A stretch of DNA of 64,000 nt. Source: JADLDB01 sp040755835 (GTDB taxonomy: Bacteria; Myxococcota; Myxococcia; Myxococcales; Myxococcaceae). Below are positions 42,190 to 50,804 of the stretch, one piece after another. The translations under genes were made by a program, and so were the position numbers. How positions within the stretch are numbered: the first letter of the stretch is position 1; each line of letters starts with the position of its first letter. Where the stretch lies: contig JBFMAB010000057.1 of assembly GCA_040755835.1 (NCBI GenBank), positions 62,001-126,000 of the forward strand, given 5' to 3'. The notes below the pieces were generated by a model. It saw only the letters and a program-made list of their open reading frames with translations. It did no database searches and was not told the DNA's origin.

Positions 42190-42725
42190 CCGACCGGAGA
42201 CTGGCTCGTCGGCCGCGCGGGTTCGTGTTGATCGTCGCGCTCTTCATCATGCTGGTGCTCGGCATCGTCGCCGTCGGCTTCATGGCCCAGGCAGAGCAGA
42301 CAGGGCGCACCGCGCTGGCAGTGTCGGGCCAGCAGATCGCGGTAATGCGCGCCGAGGCGGCGGCGATGGACGCCGTGCGCGCGATTCGGGGGAACCAGAT
42401 CAACCCCGGTGGGTTGACGGCGCGCCCACCACCCGACGGGGCAGCCAACTGCGCCAACGTGAACTGCATCATGCGCGTGCAGCCGCCCGGGCCCGCCACC
42501 GTGCCGCTGCGGGAGGGTGGTGGCCTCCAGTGGGAATGGGTCGTCTACAAGTCGATGCAGCCCGGGACGACGGCCAACCGGTATACGATCCAGGCCAACG
42601 GGTTCTACGGCTACACCAACACCGCCCCCAACTTCACCACCGCGCGCGTGGAGGTGGAGATCGACATCGGCGACGCGTTCGGCTCCAACGCCACCGAGTA
42701 CGGCGGCAACTCCGGCGCGCTGTAA
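42186..42725 (+). CDS. pilX: Minor pilin, PilX-like prepilin
   Basis: A 179-residue protein, coupled to pilW by an ATGA overlap. The leader MTDRRLARRPRG ends in Gly, followed by FVLIVALFIMLVLGIVAVGF. As in many PilX/GspK proteins, the mature position 5 is not Glu. The C-terminal part is short (YTIQANGFYGYTNTAPNFTT) compared with typical PilX proteins. It ends the operon pilY1-fimU-pilV-pilW-pilX; a stem-loop follows 24 bases downstream. Confidence 0.8.
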   Translation: MTDRRLARRPRGFVLIVALFIMLVLGIVAVGFMAQAEQTGRTALAVSGQQIAVMRAEAAAMDAVRAIRGNQINPGGLTARPPPDGAANCANVNCIMRVQPPGPATVPLREGGGLQWEWVVYKSMQPGTTANRYTIQANGFYGYTNTAPNFTTARVEVEIDIGDAFGSNATEYGGNSGAL

Positions 42726-42748
42726 TTCCGCGGCGTGCGGACCGCAGA

Positions 42749-42766
42749 ACGCAGCTTCGTCTGCGT
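42749..42766 (+). terminator. Stem-loop after the pilin operon
   Basis: ACGCAG and CTGCGT form a 6-bp stem with loop CTTCGT, a stable UUCG-like tetraloop context, 24 bases after pilX. There is no T-run, so termination is not certain. Confidence 0.35.
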
Positions 42767-42804
42767 GACAACGGGGCTGTGACGGCGCTATCGCAGCCTC
42801 CGCC

Positions 42805-43443
42805 GTGGACCTGCGGGCGCTGAAGGACAAGGCGAACGACGCGCTGGCGCGCGGGCGGTTCGAGCAAGCCGAGGTGCTCCTGCGCCAGGCGCTCACCCGG
42901 GTCCCCCGCGACGCCGCGCTGTGGGTGAAGCACGCGGACACGCTGCGCAAGCTGCACCGCCTGCGCGACGCCATGGCGTCGTACCGCATGGCCGCCAGCG
43001 TCTACTCGCAGGAAGGCCACGACCACCGGGCCATCGCCTGCCTCAAGGTGGCGCTCGACCTGGTGCCGGAGGACGTCGACCTCATCGCCGACCTCATCCG
43101 CGTGGAGATGCACCGCACCCGCCGCGCCGAGCAGCCGCGCCTGTCGCCCAACGCGATGCGGACGTCGGTGCATTCGGAGACGGATCCGCCCGAGACGAAG
43201 CCGCTCCTCGCGCTCCCCGCGCTCCCCAAGAGCCCATCCGAGTTCGCCCTCGAGGTGGAGGTGGAGGCCCGGGAACAGGTCCGCAGCGGCACCTGGCCGC
43301 AGGTGCGCCGGCTCTCCGACCGCGAGGTGGCCATCAAGGCCTCGCCCGACGCCCGGTGGGTCGTCGTCTCCGCCGGCTCCCCGCTGGACATCCGCTTCGA
43401 GCACACCCTGTCCATCGACGAAGTCACCCCCTGGCTCGAATAG
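42805..43443 (+). CDS. TPR-type protein, unknown function
   Basis: A 212-residue protein starting with a GTG 79 bases after pilX. Residues 1-100 are three tetratricopeptide helices pairs (ANDALARGRFEQAEVLLRQA, then KHADTLRKLHRLRDAMASYR, then HRAIACLKVALDLVPEDVDL), a scaffold for protein contacts. A Pro- and Glu-rich linker follows. The C-terminal 60 residues (RRLSDREVAIKASPDARWVV) are alternating strands of unknown family. No signal peptide, so cytoplasmic. The next gene starts 95 bases downstream. Confidence 0.75.
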   Translation: MDLRALKDKANDALARGRFEQAEVLLRQALTRVPRDAALWVKHADTLRKLHRLRDAMASYRMAASVYSQEGHDHRAIACLKVALDLVPEDVDLIADLIRVEMHRTRRAEQPRLSPNAMRTSVHSETDPPETKPLLALPALPKSPSEFALEVEVEAREQVRSGTWPQVRRLSDREVAIKASPDARWVVVSAGSPLDIRFEHTLSIDEVTPWLE

Positions 43444-43538
43444 CCGGCGCTGTCCCACCGTGTCGGGCACGGTGGTTGTGTGTCGGTCCAGCGGTGGTGT
43501 ATGGGCGACGGTCCGATTTCTTGCCCGGGGACAACGCT

Positions 43539-44429
43539 GTGTGGTTGCCGCTGCTCAGCCTCGCGATTCTGGCGGTCCCGATGCCGGGGGAGGCGCAGTC
43601 CGAGCGCTTCAAGGCGTTGTTCGAGCGCGCCGAAGCCCAGTTCCGCGCCGGCGACTACGGCGCGGCGGTGGCGCTCTTCAAGGAAGCCGACCGGCAGCGC
43701 GTCACGCCGGAGGTGGCCTTCGACCTCGCCAAGTGCTTCGAGAAGCTCGGGGACGACGCGTACACGACGTACTACTACCGGCTCTACATGAAGCGTGCGC
43801 CGAGCGCGCCGGACACGCTGGAGGTGGCCGAGAAGGTGGGCACCGCGCTGGCGAAGGCCGAGGCCGACGGGCAGGGGTTTCTCGAGCTGGACGCGCCGCG
43901 TGCCACCGCCGTCACCGTCGAGGGCCGTGTCTTCCCCGAGCCGCCGGTGGCGCTCTTCCTCCCGCCCGGTGAGTACGAGGTGTCGGCCGACTTCCCGGGC
44001 GGCCGCCGCACGATGATGGTGCACATCGTCACCGGCCGCACCGAGACGGTCAGCTTCGAGCCGCTGCAGCCGCCGCTGGTGCCGATGGAGAACGCGCTGC
44101 CCGCCGAGCTCCTCGCGAAGGGCTACGACGCGCCGCAGGGCCCGGCCCCATCGAAGCTGCGCATCGCCAGCTACGCCACCGCCGGCGCCGGCGTCGCGAT
44201 GCTCATCGCCGGGTTGGCGCTGGGGCTCGCCTCGGGCGGCGACGCGTCGCGGCTGTCCAGCGACCGCAGCCTCACCGTCAGCGAGGCGCAGGGCCTGGCC
44301 GACGCGGCCAACGGCAAGGCCACCGCCGCCAACGTGCTGTTCGGCGTGGGCGGAGCGGCCATCGCCGGCGGCGCGCTCATGTTCGTCTTCTCCATGCCGG
44401 AGCCGGGCATGAAGGCGGGTGCGAAGTGA
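43539..44429 (+). CDS. Exported TPR/PEGA-like protein with membrane segments
   Basis: A 296-residue protein from the GTG at 43539, which opens MWLPLLSLAILAVPMPGEAQ, a signal peptide. Residues 22-90 are TPR-like (FKALFERAEAQFRAGDYGAA, KCFEKLGDDAYTTYYYRLYM). A PEGA-type beta domain follows (EPPVALFLPPGEYEVSADFP), a fold typical of myxobacterial surface proteins. Two hydrophobic stretches near the C-terminus (AGAGVAMLIAGLALGLASGG and FGVGGAAIAGGALMFVFSM) flank a short polar segment. It overlaps the next lipoprotein gene by 4 bases (GTGA). Confidence 0.75.
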   Translation: MWLPLLSLAILAVPMPGEAQSERFKALFERAEAQFRAGDYGAAVALFKEADRQRVTPEVAFDLAKCFEKLGDDAYTTYYYRLYMKRAPSAPDTLEVAEKVGTALAKAEADGQGFLELDAPRATAVTVEGRVFPEPPVALFLPPGEYEVSADFPGGRRTMMVHIVTGRTETVSFEPLQPPLVPMENALPAELLAKGYDAPQGPAPSKLRIASYATAGAGVAMLIAGLALGLASGGDASRLSSDRSLTVSEAQGLADAANGKATAANVLFGVGGAAIAGGALMFVFSMPEPGMKAGAK

Positions 44430-46885
44430 AGCGCGCCCTCGCCGTCGTCGCGCTGGCGCTGGCGGGTTGCAACGCCAACGTCCGCTTCGACCCGGAGGGC
44501 TACCGCTGCGACCCCGGCGGCGTGTGCCCCAACGGCTACACCTGTGTCCTCGACGTGTGCCGCCGTGCCGGCACCGGGCCCTGCGACGGCTTCGTGTGCG
44601 ACGAGCCGCCCGCCGCCGTGTGCGCCGACGCCACCACGCTGCGCACCTTCCCCGGGCGGTGCGACTCGGGCAGCGGGCAGCCGATGTGCCTGTACGAGCC
44701 GTCCGACACCGCGTGCCCGGGCGGCTGCGCGGCGGGCGCGTGCGTCGACCCGTGCGCCAACGTCACCTGCCTCACGCCGCCTTCGGCCGCCTGCGCCGAC
44801 GCGAACACGCTGCGCACGTACGCGCAGACGGGCACCTGCAGCGGCGGGACGTGCAGCTACGCGTCCACCGACGTGAACTGCCCCAACGGCTGCGCCGGGG
44901 GCGTGTGCATGGGCGCGGACCTCTGCGCGGGCAAGACGTGCACCACGCCGCCCGCGCCGGTGTGCATGGGCAACGTGCAACGCACCTTCGCCAGCACCGG
45001 CACCTGCGAGCCTTCGACGGGCCAGTGCCAGTACGCCGCCATCGACGTGACGTGCTCCGGGGGCTGCAACGCCGGCGCGTGCGTCGTGCCGGCGGCCGCC
45101 TTCGCGCAGGTGGGCCCGCGGGTGCGCTTCGCCATCACCGCCATCGACCAGGCGCCCAACTCCGGTGGCAACAACGTGGTAGCGGTGGGCGCCGGCGGCC
45201 GCATCGCGCGGTGGAACGGCTCCTCCTGGACCGAGGTGGCCAACACGCCGTCGACCGCGCGCCTCAACCGCGTCCACTTCGTCACCGGCACGCTGGCGTA
45301 CATCGTCGGCGACAACAAGACGGTGTGGGCGTACCGGCCGGGCGCCAACTCGCTGCTCGCCAGCACCATCCCCGGCAACGGCAACGCGAAGCTGGTGGGC
45401 CTGTCGGGCCGCGGCGAGTCGGACGTGCTCGTCGCCGACGACTCGGGCACCTGGTGGCACCTCACCAGCACGGGCTGGCAGACGGGCAACCTCCCCGGGG
45501 GGGACGGGCCGTTCGTCATGACGTCGGCTTTCCTCGACGAGTCGGGCCGCGAGCGCATCGCCGGCACGTGCGGCGGGCAGAGCTGCATCGCGTACCGCTT
45601 CCCCGGCGGCGCCACCCCCAACTGGCTCGTGGACACGCGGTCCGACGCGCTGGGCTTCGACGCGCTGGGCGGCAGCTTCGACGCGCCCAGCTCGCTCACG
45701 TCCGAGGCCCTCGCGGGGCAGAGTGACGACGCGCTCTTCGGGCACTCCAACATCGGCACCTTCACCGCGCAGTCCGTGGCGCCGGCGCTGACGGGCGGCG
45801 GCGTCGTGGGCATCACCGCGCAGTCCAGCAGCAGCAGCGCGGGCCGGCAGGTGTACGTCCTCACCTCGTCGAGCGGGCAGAATGTCGGCCACCTGTACCG
45901 CCTCTCGCGCTCGGGCAGCACCGTCACCGCCACCGTCGCCCTCGACACGTACATGGGCCGCGAGGTGCTGAGCCCCACCGAGGCCACCGGCGTCATCGTC
46001 GCCGAGGTGAACGACACCGCCGGCTCGAACAACATCTTCCGCCGCAGCATCGTCGTCGACCAGGCGCTCGACGTCGGAGAGGACCTCGCCGGCGCCTCGC
46101 TGGACGCCGCCGGCACGCTGGCGCTCGCCAGCATCTACGGAGACGTCGCGACGCTGGCCTCGGGCGCCGCCACGTACCACTTTCAGCGGCCGCCGGTGGA
46201 CCTGGTCATCAACGCGGTGGAGTCCCGCCGCGGCACCGGCGTCCTCATCGCCGGGCGCCTCTCCAACGGCGGCGGCGCGGTGTACCGGGTGCTGCCGGCG
46301 AGCGGCTACACCCAGCTGGGCACCACCGCCGCGGGCGTCACCTGGAACGCGCTGTGTCGCGTCTCGGACACCGAAGGCTGGGTGGTGGGTACCGGCGGCG
46401 CCATCGGCAGCGTCACCGCGAGCGGCGTCACCAGCGTCGCGTCACCCACCACGAAGGACCTGTTGGCCGTCGACTGCGCGCCGGGCTTCGCCGCGGCCAC
46501 CGGCCTCGACGGCACGGTGCTCGTCTTCGCGCAGGGGCAATGGAGCGTCGCGCCGCTGGTGCCCAACGTCACCAAGGCCCTCACCGGCGTCGGCCTCGCC
46601 GGCCGCGTCGTCTTCGTCGCGGGCGACAACGTCTTCGCGAAGCTGGACACGGGCGCCTGGACGACGCTGCCGGCGCGCACCGGCATGAAAGGCCTCGTCG
46701 TGCGCGGCCCGGCCGACGTCTACGGCACCGTCATCAACGGCAACCGCAGCGACATCGTCCGCTTCGACGGCGCGCAGTGGAGCGCCAGCCTCCTCCAGGT
46801 GAACGGGGTGCTGGGGGGGGGTGTGCAGGTGGGCGCCAGAGTGGTATGGGGTGGGTCCGCCGGCGTCGTGGTGGAGGGGCGCTGA
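44426..46885 (+). CDS. Large Cys-rich lipoprotein with beta-propeller-like region
   Basis: An 819-residue protein with signal MKRALAVVALALAGC (lipobox ALAGC). Residues 15-225 are three to four Cys-rich modules built on one pattern (CTCPNGYTC-like pieces such as CDPGGVCPNGYTCVLDVC, CPGGCAAGACVDPC and CPNGCAGGVC). Residues 230-819 are strands in repeats of about 45-50 residues, as in a beta-propeller: NVVAVGAGGRIARWNGSSWT, AYIVGDNKTVWAYRPG, VLVADDSGTWWHLTSTGWQT. A run of nine G bases at 46813-46821 lies in codons near the C-terminus. Coupled to the PEGA-like gene upstream. Probably surface-exposed. Confidence 0.8.
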   Translation: MKRALAVVALALAGCNANVRFDPEGYRCDPGGVCPNGYTCVLDVCRRAGTGPCDGFVCDEPPAAVCADATTLRTFPGRCDSGSGQPMCLYEPSDTACPGGCAAGACVDPCANVTCLTPPSAACADANTLRTYAQTGTCSGGTCSYASTDVNCPNGCAGGVCMGADLCAGKTCTTPPAPVCMGNVQRTFASTGTCEPSTGQCQYAAIDVTCSGGCNAGACVVPAAAFAQVGPRVRFAITAIDQAPNSGGNNVVAVGAGGRIARWNGSSWTEVANTPSTARLNRVHFVTGTLAYIVGDNKTVWAYRPGANSLLASTIPGNGNAKLVGLSGRGESDVLVADDSGTWWHLTSTGWQTGNLPGGDGPFVMTSAFLDESGRERIAGTCGGQSCIAYRFPGGATPNWLVDTRSDALGFDALGGSFDAPSSLTSEALAGQSDDALFGHSNIGTFTAQSVAPALTGGGVVGITAQSSSSSAGRQVYVLTSSSGQNVGHLYRLSRSGSTVTATVALDTYMGREVLSPTEATGVIVAEVNDTAGSNNIFRRSIVVDQALDVGEDLAGASLDAAGTLALASIYGDVATLASGAATYHFQRPPVDLVINAVESRRGTGVLIAGRLSNGGGAVYRVLPASGYTQLGTTAAGVTWNALCRVSDTEGWVVGTGGAIGSVTASGVTSVASPTTKDLLAVDCAPGFAAATGLDGTVLVFAQGQWSVAPLVPNVTKALTGVGLAGRVVFVAGDNVFAKLDTGAWTTLPARTGMKGLVVRGPADVYGTVINGNRSDIVRFDGAQWSASLLQVNGVLGGGVQVGARVVWGGSAGVVVEGR

Positions 46886-46933
46886 CGCTTCAAAGTTCCT
46901 GAATTTACGTGTCTTTGGAAGGGGCCGAAGACC

Positions 46934-48841
46934 ATGGGTGAGTCGTCGTTGGATCCTCGCATTCGCATTCGGGCGCCGTTGCGCTGCGACGGCATTGGTC
47001 GGCTGGACTGCGCGGAGGATGCGGAGTCGGGTGGCCGCCTGGCCGTGCGCTGGCTGCCGCTCGAGGCCAACGGCGAGGCCGCGGTGAAGGCGTGCGCGAA
47101 GCTGCCCGAGCACCCCATGCTGCCGCGCATTCGCCAGACGGGGCACGTCGGCGGCTCGGCCTTCGTGGCCATGGACTTTCCCGAAGGCGCGCTGCTCTCG
47201 ACGTTCGCCGGTGAGCGCCTCGAGGTGGACCGGGTCATTCGCCTGGGCGCGCAGCTGTCGGACGCGCTCGCCACCGTGCACGCGCAGGGGGTGGTGCACG
47301 GCGAGATGAGCACCGACTCGGTGCTGCTGGTGGAGCCCGACTGCGCGTACCTCTGGGACATGCCGCTCGTCATCGCGAACCGCTTGACGGATCGCCGCGG
47401 CGAGAACCGGCTGATGCAGAACCTGGTGAAGACGGCCCCCTTCCTCGCGCCGGAGCGCGCGCGCGGCGAGGGCGCCAGCCAGGCGTCGGACGTCTACGCG
47501 CTGGGCGCGGTGCTGTGCATCGCCGCGGGCGCGCCCATGCCCCAGGCCTCCACCACCCTGGCCGTGGTGCACCAGGTCGCCCAGGGCGAGTGGTCGCCGC
47601 GCGTGCCGATGGTGCTGCCGGACCCGTGGCGCTCGACCATCGCCCGCATGGTGTCGAGGGACCCGGCGCAGCGGCCCACCGCGGCCGAGGTCGCCGAGGT
47701 GTTCGCCGAGCTTCCGACGCCTGCGGCGCTGCCCACGGTGCCCGAGTTCCCCGTGGTGAAGCTGCCGCCCGAGCTGCTCGCCGCGGCAGACGCGCTCCTT
47801 CGCCGCCCGTCGCTGGAGACCCCGGCGGTGCCCGCCGGGCCCGGCCGGTCGCGCGAGAACGACGTGCCCGCTGACGCCGACGTGGGCGTCGCCGACACGG
47901 TGAAGCGCGCGGCGGTGGCGAAGGCTGAGGCCTCGAGGACCAGCACCTCGGGCCCGAAGCTCGACCCGGTGAAGACCGAGACGTCCGGCCCGACGGCGAA
48001 GGCGGCGGTGGACGCGGCGGTGAAGGCCAGCCCCTCCGGCCCGACGGCGAAGGCGGCGGAGGACGCGGCGGTGAAGGCCAGCCCTTCCGGCCCGACGGCG
48101 AAGGCGGCGGTGGACGCGGCGGTGAAGGCCAGCCCTTCCGGCCCGCCGGTGAAGGCGGCGGTGGACGCGGCGGAGAAGGCCAGCCCTTCCGGCCCGACGG
48201 CGAAGGCGGCGGTGGACGCGGCGGTGAAGGCCAGCCCCTCCGGCCCGACGGCGAAGGCGGCCGTGGACGCGGCGACGGCGACGTCGGCCCCGGTGGCTGA
48301 GGCCGTCGCGGTGAGTCCGCCGGCGGTGCAGATGACGGACACCATCTCGGTGTCGCACGAGCTGGCGCAGGCCGGCGCGGTGACGCTGTCCGCCGACGAG
48401 GTGGAGGCGCTGCAGCGCTCGCGTCGGCAGGTCATCCTGGTGGCGGGGGGCCTGGGCGGCGCCATCCTCGCGCTGCTGCTCGTCGCCTTCACGTTGGCGA
48501 CCGCGCACGCGGAGCCGACGGTGGTGCCGGCGCCGCGCCCGGCCACGGTGGAGCCGGCGACCCGCGCCGTCGACGCCGAAGAGGAGCTCGCGCCGCTGCC
48601 GAACCTCTCCCGCCCGCTGCGTCCCGACGCCGCGCCCGCCGCGAAGGCGGAGCCGGCGAAGGCCGCGGCGCCGGCGAAGGCCGAGCCCGTGACGAAGACC
48701 GAGGCGCCCGCGAAGGCTGCCGCGCCGGAGAGCGACTCGGTCGCCGAGCCCGCGCCGGAGTCCACCGCGGCACCCGACTTCGGCTTCCTCGACACCACCG
48801 CTGAGGCGCCGACGAACGAGCTCAAGCGCCCGAACTGGTAG
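46934..48841 (+). CDS. Membrane-anchored Ser/Thr pseudokinase with tandem repeat linker
   Basis: A 635-residue protein. Residues 10-270 have the Hanks kinase fold, but catalytic residues are lost: the ATP-binding Lys is Arg39 (LAVRW), HRD is H122-G-E124, the Mg-binding Asn is Ser129, and DFG is WDM (141-143). The Gly loop is also missing. It is therefore a pseudokinase that may work as a scaffold or sensor. Residues 351-452 are six 17-residue repeats of SGPTAKAAVDAAVKASP type, encoded by 51-bp units. A transmembrane helix (VILVAGGLGGAILALLLVAF) follows, then a Pro/Ala-rich periplasmic tail. It is 48 bases after the Cys-rich lipoprotein gene. Confidence 0.85.
   Translation: MGESSLDPRIRIRAPLRCDGIGRLDCAEDAESGGRLAVRWLPLEANGEAAVKACAKLPEHPMLPRIRQTGHVGGSAFVAMDFPEGALLSTFAGERLEVDRVIRLGAQLSDALATVHAQGVVHGEMSTDSVLLVEPDCAYLWDMPLVIANRLTDRRGENRLMQNLVKTAPFLAPERARGEGASQASDVYALGAVLCIAAGAPMPQASTTLAVVHQVAQGEWSPRVPMVLPDPWRSTIARMVSRDPAQRPTAAEVAEVFAELPTPAALPTVPEFPVVKLPPELLAAADALLRRPSLETPAVPAGPGRSRENDVPADADVGVADTVKRAAVAKAEASRTSTSGPKLDPVKTETSGPTAKAAVDAAVKASPSGPTAKAAEDAAVKASPSGPTAKAAVDAAVKASPSGPPVKAAVDAAEKASPSGPTAKAAVDAAVKASPSGPTAKAAVDAATATSAPVAEAVAVSPPAVQMTDTISVSHELAQAGAVTLSADEVEALQRSRRQVILVAGGLGGAILALLLVAFTLATAHAEPTVVPAPRPATVEPATRAVDAEEELAPLPNLSRPLRPDAAPAAKAEPAKAAAPAKAEPVTKTEAPAKAAAPESDSVAEPAPESTAAPDFGFLDTTAEAPTNELKRPNW
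47984..48289 (+). repeat. Six tandem 51-bp repeats within the pseudokinase gene
   Basis: Each 51-bp unit encodes 17 residues of the linker. Units 1, 3 and 5 are almost the same. Units 2, 4 and 6 carry changes (Val to Glu, Thr-Ala to Pro-Val, and a diverged end). The number of units may vary between strains. Confidence 0.9.
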
Positions 48842-49263
48842 TCGTCCCGCGCGGCACCCGGACAGTCGCAAGCCAGTACCCGTCGGGAGGCGTCGGGACG
48901 TTTGGGCTGCGTCGCTCGCACACACCGCCGCCGGTACCGCCGTCGCACGGGCCGTGGTCGGCGCGAGCTTGAGCCAACGCTTCCAGTACCGTCGCCGCCG
49001 AGGTGTCCCGTCCCCTCGAAGGGGAACCACGGCGGGCTGTCGCTCACGGCGTCGACCCACTCACCGAGCGAGTCGCGCACGGAGGCGCCCTGGATGGAGC
49101 CGCTCACTTCGTCGCGGTGCAGCCGCGCCCAGCGGGCGAACGCCAGCGCGAAGCGCACGACGAAGCGCACCGTGACGAGGTCAGCAACACCGAGGACACG
49201 ACGATGGTCCGCAGCGGGCACCTCCGGTCGGCGTTGGGCGCGAACAGCGACGTGCGGCGCGCG
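48842..49263. other. 422-base stretch without an intact gene
   Basis: The minus strand reads LVTVRFVVRFALAFARWARL and then VRDSLGEWVDAVSDSPPWFP at about 48990-49200, more protein-like than random, but with no plausible end before the antisense of the pseudokinase gene. It may be a gene remnant. Nothing is supported on the plus strand. Confidence 0.3.
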
Positions 49264-50754
49264 CTACTTCACCTCGCCCATCAGCTTGCGCACCCCGGGG
49301 GCGATGGCGATGAGCACCACGCCCGCGACCAGCGCGTACAGCGACAGCTGCCGGTAGCCCTGGGTGTACGAGACGAGCTTGTCCATGGCGGTCGCGTTCT
49401 CCGCGGGGCTCGTCATGCCGGCGCCCAGCAGGCCCGCGACGTACTGGCCGTACGCCGACGCGAGGAACCACATGCCCATCATGACGCCCTGCAGCGGCCT
49501 GGGTGACAGCTTGGTCATGATGGAGAGGCCGATGGGCGAGAGGCACAGCTCGCCGAAGGTGATGACCAGGTACGCCAGCGTGAACAGCTCGAGCGAGGTG
49601 ATGCCCTGCTCGTTCGCGAAGAAGCGCGTCGCGTAGAACAGCCAGAAGGCGCCGGCGAGGAAGAGGAAGCCGAGGCCGAACTTCACCACCGTGTCGGGCT
49701 CGAGCTTCTTCTTCGCCAGCGCCACCCAGACGAGGCCCAGGAGCGGGCTGAAGATGATGACGAACAGCGAGTTGGCCGCGTTGTTGACGCCGTTGGGGTC
49801 GAGCGGAATTCCAAACACGTCCTGGTCGAGGTTGTTGGCCGCGAACAGCGACAGGCTGCCGCCCGATTGCTCGAAGAAGGCCCAGAAGATGATGGAGAAG
49901 AGGATGAACACCATCGCCGCGATCAGCTTCTTGCGCTCGGACCCGGAGAACCTGGTCATCTCCCAGCCGAGGTAGACGAGCGCCACCGGCCCGATGGCGT
50001 ACATGAAGGAGTCGGTGAGGTCGGTCTTCGACACCATCACCATCAACACGGGGATGAGCGCCAGCGAGCCCAGGTACGTCGCCCACTCGGGCCACGCCTT
50101 CTGGCGGCTGGTCGGGTCCGCTTCGCGCGGCGAAAGGCCGATGGGCCCCAGCGAGCGCCGGGTGTACGCGAAGATGAGCAGCGAGATGGTCATCACGATG
50201 GACGTGAGCCCGAAGGCCAGGTTCCACGAATAGCTCTTGCCGATGGTGACGCAGAGGTAGCCGCCGGCGAGCGCGCCCACGTTGATGCCCGAGTAGAAGA
50301 GCGAGAAGCCGGCGTCGCGCCGCGGGTCACCTTCCCTGTACAGCGCGCCCACCATCGACGAGATGTTCGGCTTGAAGAAGCCGGTGCCGACGATGTTGAA
50401 GGCGATGCCCAGGAAGAAGAGCGACTTCGGGTCGACCGCGAGCACCAGGCTGCCGGCGATCATCAGCCCGCCGCCCCAGAAGAGCGAGCGCCGGAAGCCG
50501 AGGATCTTGTCCGCGAACAGGCCGCCGATGAAGGTGAACGCGTAGACGAAGGCCTGCGTCGCGCCGTACTGCAGGTTGGCGACGTCCTCCTTCATCATGA
50601 GCTGGCTCACCATGAAGATCGTGAGCACGCCGCGCATGCCGTAGAAGGCGAAGCGCTCGGCCATCTCCGAGAAGAAGAGCCACCACAGCTGGCGCGGGTA
50701 GCGGCCTTCGAACGTCTGGACGGACTCGAGGGTGTCGGCGTTGGCGGGGCTCAC
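49264..50754 (-). CDS. POT/PTR family peptide transporter (proton-coupled)
   Basis: A 496-residue protein of about 12-14 membrane helices. The GTG start at 50754 has GAGGG upstream. The ExxER motif, which couples proton and peptide, is Glu30-MA-Glu33-Arg34 (MAERFAFYGM). The family signature FFKPNIS is at residues 126-132. Proton-binding helices (VGTGFF, FIGGLFADKILGFRRSLFWG) are intact. These transporters import di- and tripeptides, which fits a proteolytic predator. It stands alone, divergent from the broken zinc-finger gene. Confidence 0.93.
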   Translation of the reverse strand: MSPANADTLESVQTFEGRYPRQLWWLFFSEMAERFAFYGMRGVLTIFMVSQLMMKEDVANLQYGATQAFVYAFTFIGGLFADKILGFRRSLFWGGGLMIAGSLVLAVDPKSLFFLGIAFNIVGTGFFKPNISSMVGALYREGDPRRDAGFSLFYSGINVGALAGGYLCVTIGKSYSWNLAFGLTSIVMTISLLIFAYTRRSLGPIGLSPREADPTSRQKAWPEWATYLGSLALIPVLMVMVSKTDLTDSFMYAIGPVALVYLGWEMTRFSGSERKKLIAAMVFILFSIIFWAFFEQSGGSLSLFAANNLDQDVFGIPLDPNGVNNAANSLFVIIFSPLLGLVWVALAKKKLEPDTVVKFGLGFLFLAGAFWLFYATRFFANEQGITSLELFTLAYLVITFGELCLSPIGLSIMTKLSPRPLQGVMMGMWFLASAYGQYVAGLLGAGMTSPAENATAMDKLVSYTQGYRQLSLYALVAGVVLIAIAPGVRKLMGEVK

Positions 50755-50804
50755 GGAGCGCCCTCGTTAGCAGGAAAGCCGCACGGCGTGCGAAGGCGCG
50801 CTGC

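Noticed and set aside
47984..48289. CRISPR or mobile repeat
   Set aside because: The 51-bp units are in frame inside a gene and encode a linker.
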